Notes under the pieces: generated by a model
What the model saw: only the letters and a program-made list of their open reading frames with translations
Database searches by the model: none
Told to the model about the DNA's origin: nothing
NCBI GenBank assembly: GCA_035532535.1
Contig: DATKQT010000002.1
Coordinates: 1-50,439, forward strand
DNA length: 50,439 nucleotides
Source: Palsa-739 sp035532535
GTDB taxonomy: Bacteria > Actinomycetota > Thermoleophilia > Gaiellales > Gaiellaceae
Direction: 5' to 3'
Position numbers and translations under genes: made by a program
Part shown: positions 48,193 through 50,439 of the stretch, one piece after another
Numbering within the stretch: position 1 is the first letter of the stretch
Layout: every line of letters begins with the position of its first letter

Positions 48193-49911
48193 ATGCGCGT
48201 GTCGCGCGACTTCAGGCTGGGTGCAGGCGTCTTGGGCGTCGAGCTTGTGCTGAGCGGGGTCTACTTCCTCTTCTCCTCGAGCGTGGTCACCCAGGATGCG
48301 ATCTACGAGCTCTTCGGCGGGGGCTGCGTCGTCGCAATCCTGTGGGCGGCTCGCCACTACCGGCCGAAGCCGGCCCTGCCGTGGCTCGTGTTCGCCGCCG
48401 GAAACGTGCTCTTCATCGCGGGTGACATCGCGTTCGACATCTCCCCGAATGCGGCGCCGCCCGCGATCGCTGACTACCTCTATCTGATCGCGTACCCGCT
48501 GTTCGCGGCGGTACCGGTGATGCTCGTCGTGTCCTCGGGCAGCCACCGACGGATCGGTGCGCTGACCGACGCGGCAATCGTCACGCTCGCGTTCGCGGTC
48601 TTCGAGTGGATCTTCGTCATCGAACCGGCCCTTCACCAATCCTGGCCTCTAGGGCAGCGGATCGTCGTCGGCGGCCTCTATCCGGTGATGGACATCGTCC
48701 TGCTCGGAGCGTTCGCCGGCTTCTTCGTGTCGCCGGCGTGGCGCACGCCGGCGTTTGCGTTCCTCGTCGCCGGCGCCGCGGCCCAGCTGCTCGGCGACAT
48801 CGCCAACACGATCAACGCGTCGGCGTACTCCGGCGGCGCCTGGATCAACTGGCCGTGGATGGCCTCGTACATCGTCTGGACGGCGGCCGTGCTCCACCCG
48901 TCCATGCGCACGCTCTCGGGACGCCGATCCGAGCCGGAGACACGGATCGGTCGTTGGCGGCTCCTCGCTCTCGCCGCGGCCCTCCTCACCGTCCCCGTCG
49001 CGCGCGTGATCGCGGACATCGATCACAAGTCGGTCGGCATCTGGGTCGTGGGCGCACTCCAGGTGGCGATCGCGCTGCTCGCCGTCACGCGCATGGGCGT
49101 CATCGTGGACACCGTCGATCGCATCCGCGAACGGCTGGCACAGAAGAACGAGCAGCTTGTGGAGGCAGACCGTCTGAAGGACGAGTTCATTGCCCTCGTC
49201 TCGCACGACCTGCGGACGCCGCTCACGTCGATCATGGGCTATGTCGAGCTCGCACTCGACGACGAAGGCGAGGCGCCGCTCGACCCGGAGCGAAGACGCT
49301 ACATCGAGGTGGTCGCCCGCAGCTCCGACCGGCTTCTGCGCCTCGTCGACGACCTGCTCCTCGCCGCGCGGCTCCAGTCCGGCCGCTTCGTCCTCAGCTT
49401 CGAGGAGGCCGATCTCGAAGCGATCGCCGCCGAGGCTCTCGACGAGATGCACGCGCGCGCCGACCGGAAGGGCGTATCGCTCTTCCTCGGCGGCGACGGC
49501 GCAGTTCGGGTCGAGTGCGATCGCCGCCGCGTACTCCAGCTGGTCGACAACCTCATCTCGAACGCGGTGAAGTTCACACCGGAGGGCGGACGCGTCGAGA
49601 TTCGCGTCGCGCGCACACTTTCCGGTGCCGCGCTCGAGATCCTCGACACCGGCGTCGGCATCGGTGCCGGCGAGGAGGAACGGATCTTCGAACGGTTCTA
49701 CCGCTCGCCGAGCGCCGTCAGCGATCAGGTTCCCGGTACGGGGCTCGGGCTCTTCATCGCGCGCGCGATCGCGGAGCGCCACGGCGGAAGCCTCGTCGCG
49801 CGGCGCCGCGACGGCGGCGGAAGCGTCCTTCGGCTCGAGCTGCCGGCCCACGCAGATCGCAGGGGTGAAGAAGAGGAAGAGACCGCGCCCGAGCAGGAGC
49901 TCGTTGTATGA
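48193..49911 (+). CDS. Membrane sensor histidine kinase
   Basis: 572 residues. About eight or nine TMs fill residues 10-305, a multi-TM sensor with no large external loop. A coiled linker (IRERLAQKNEQLVEADRLKDEF-type) leads to the HisKA domain with phospho-acceptor His338 in VSHDLRTPLTSIMGY, then HATPase_c with N-box DNLISNAVKFTPEGG, G1 LDTGVGIG, F-box IFERFYR and G2 GTGLGLFIA. The stop overlaps the response-regulator ATG (ATGA). Signal unknown; membrane or lipid state is a possibility. Confidence 0.93.
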   Translation: MRVSRDFRLGAGVLGVELVLSGVYFLFSSSVVTQDAIYELFGGGCVVAILWAARHYRPKPALPWLVFAAGNVLFIAGDIAFDISPNAAPPAIADYLYLIAYPLFAAVPVMLVVSSGSHRRIGALTDAAIVTLAFAVFEWIFVIEPALHQSWPLGQRIVVGGLYPVMDIVLLGAFAGFFVSPAWRTPAFAFLVAGAAAQLLGDIANTINASAYSGGAWINWPWMASYIVWTAAVLHPSMRTLSGRRSEPETRIGRWRLLALAAALLTVPVARVIADIDHKSVGIWVVGALQVAIALLAVTRMGVIVDTVDRIRERLAQKNEQLVEADRLKDEFIALVSHDLRTPLTSIMGYVELALDDEGEAPLDPERRRYIEVVARSSDRLLRLVDDLLLAARLQSGRFVLSFEEADLEAIAAEALDEMHARADRKGVSLFLGGDGAVRVECDRRRVLQLVDNLISNAVKFTPEGGRVEIRVARTLSGAALEILDTGVGIGAGEEERIFERFYRSPSAVSDQVPGTGLGLFIARAIAERHGGSLVARRRDGGGSVLRLELPAHADRRGEEEEETAPEQELVV

Positions 49912-50276
49912 CGAATCCAACCGTCCTCGTCGCCGAGGACGACGAAGACATCCTCCTCCTCGTCGCAACGAGGCTGACGCGCGACGGGTTTGACGTCGTC
50001 ACGGCCCGAACCGGCGCCGAGGCGCTCGAGCTCGTGCTGGAGCGGCGGCCGCAGGTGGCCGTGCTCGACATCGGCATGCCGCCGCCCGACGGCCTCGAGG
50101 TCGTGCGGCGCGTCCGCGCCGACCCGCTGCTCAACGGGACACGCCTCCTCCTGCTCACCGCGAAGGCGCAGGAGTCGGACGTGCGGCGCGGCATCGAGGC
50201 GGGCGCGGACGCATATATCAGCAAGCCGTTCTCGCCCGCGGAGCTCTCGGCCCGCGTGCGGGCCTTGCTGGCTTAA
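49908..50276 (+). CDS. Single-domain response regulator
   Basis: 122 residues, receiver domain only. Acidic pocket D11-D12, phospho-acceptor Asp54 in VLDIGMPPPDG, Thr84 in LLLTAKA and Lys106 in YISKPFSP. No output domain, so it works through protein contact or as a phosphorelay step. ATG overlaps the kinase stop. Its TAA (50274-50276) abuts the palindromic element that fills the rest of the window. Confidence 0.95.
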   Translation: MTNPTVLVAEDDEDILLLVATRLTRDGFDVVTARTGAEALELVLERRPQVAVLDIGMPPPDGLEVVRRVRADPLLNGTRLLLLTAKAQESDVRRGIEAGADAYISKPFSPAELSARVRALLA

Positions 50277-50439
50277 GAGGCTCGCACAGAATGACGTTCG
50301 TCGATCCGGGCGCAATCGGCGAGTGCGATGCAAGGACGCAGGGAGGCCCGATAGTTGCACTATCGGGCCGACTGAGGACGCGGCAGCGCGCCGCCGAGTG
50401 TGGCCGGGCGACACAATCGTTCATTGTGTGAGAGCCTCT
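50276..50439. repeat. ~164-bp imperfect palindrome with central hairpin (MITE-like or terminator)
   Basis: The end AGAGGCTC at 50276-50283 is matched by GAGAGCCTCT at 50430-50439 as an inverted repeat. Similarity continues inward: CACAGAATGACG on the left against CACACAATGAACG read on the opposite strand from the right. The centre is a perfect hairpin GGCCCGATAGT-TGC-ACTATCGGGCC (50346-50370). No credible gene is inside. It follows the response-regulator stop directly and could stop transcription, but the end-to-end symmetry is more like a miniature inverted-repeat element. It may continue past the window. Confidence 0.6.

Noticed and set aside
50346..50370. Central hairpin read as a simple Rho-independent terminator
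   Set aside because: No U-tract follows on either strand and the symmetry extends far beyond the hairpin to the ends of the element; terminator function stays possible but is not the simplest reading.
1..50439. tRNA, rRNA, CRISPR arrays, insertion sequences or prophage genes
   Set aside because: No cloverleaf with CCA or conserved T-arm, no regularly spaced direct repeats with spacers, and no transposase or integrase motifs were found in any frame.

Overview
This window comes from a GC-rich actinobacterium. The signs are very high GC at third codon positions, frequent GTG and TTG starts, ATGA/GTGA/TTGA gene overlaps throughout, and several genes whose -10 box sits about 7 nt from the start codon (leaderless mRNAs). 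The gene content would suit the class Thermoleophilia (Gaiellales/Solirubrobacterales), but no rRNA or marker gene proves this, so it is inference.

Region 1 (1-14330, almost all minus strand) is amino-acid biosynthesis. A long operon reads leuA, a degenerate leuB-like gene, ilvB, ilvN, ilvC, hom, thrC, thrB, ilvD. Most of its joints overlap by about 4 nt (the hom start overlaps ilvC by 14 nt, and ilvN-ilvC have a short gap). It joins the leucine and isoleucine/valine enzymes to the homoserine-to-threonine branch that feeds isoleucine. It starts behind a leader peptide rich in Leu, Ile and Val. A second unit starts at its own promoter behind a SAM-I-type riboswitch: a zinc-ribbon threonine-synthase-like enzyme (candidate O-phosphohomoserine-dependent homocysteine synthase), a small homing-endonuclease-associated-repeat protein, and leuB. 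A third promoter at the end of leuB drives a Phe/Tyr-rich leader peptide, a small Cys-rich protein, prephenate dehydratase and chorismate mutase. The C-terminus of another 2-isopropylmalate synthase enters from the left edge on the plus strand.

Region 2 (14420-20318, plus) is glutamate synthase gltB-gltD. It has a leader whose hairpin shares stem, loop and stop-codon placement with the pheA leader, including one compensatory base-pair change. This shared RNA element is the most interesting unexplained signal in the window.

Region 3 (20315-33968, mostly minus) holds a drug/lipid-type ABC exporter pair; a MoxR-DUF58-VWA operon with a secreted protein inserted; a LolA-like membrane-anchored protein; an MMPL transporter divergent from a MarR regulator; and an alcohol dehydrogenase, S9 peptidase and MprF-like membrane protein operon.

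Region 4 (33969-50439, mostly plus) holds a Rieske oxygenase with a polar-amino-acid ABC importer; a CBS-domain protein; a sugar-type ABC importer whose MalF-like permease carries an inserted extracytoplasmic Cna-B/SdrD-B-like domain, running on into an FAD oxidoreductase and a Met-rich membrane beta-helix protein; a MarR-MFS-hydrolase group with a near-perfect palindromic operator; and a histidine kinase/response regulator pair. The window ends in a ~164-bp imperfect palindrome. No tRNA, rRNA, CRISPR array or transposase was seen. The only gene-free stretch over 300 bases is 14328-14574 plus the flanking leuA leader, and it is filled with leader peptides, promoters and RNA hairpins.
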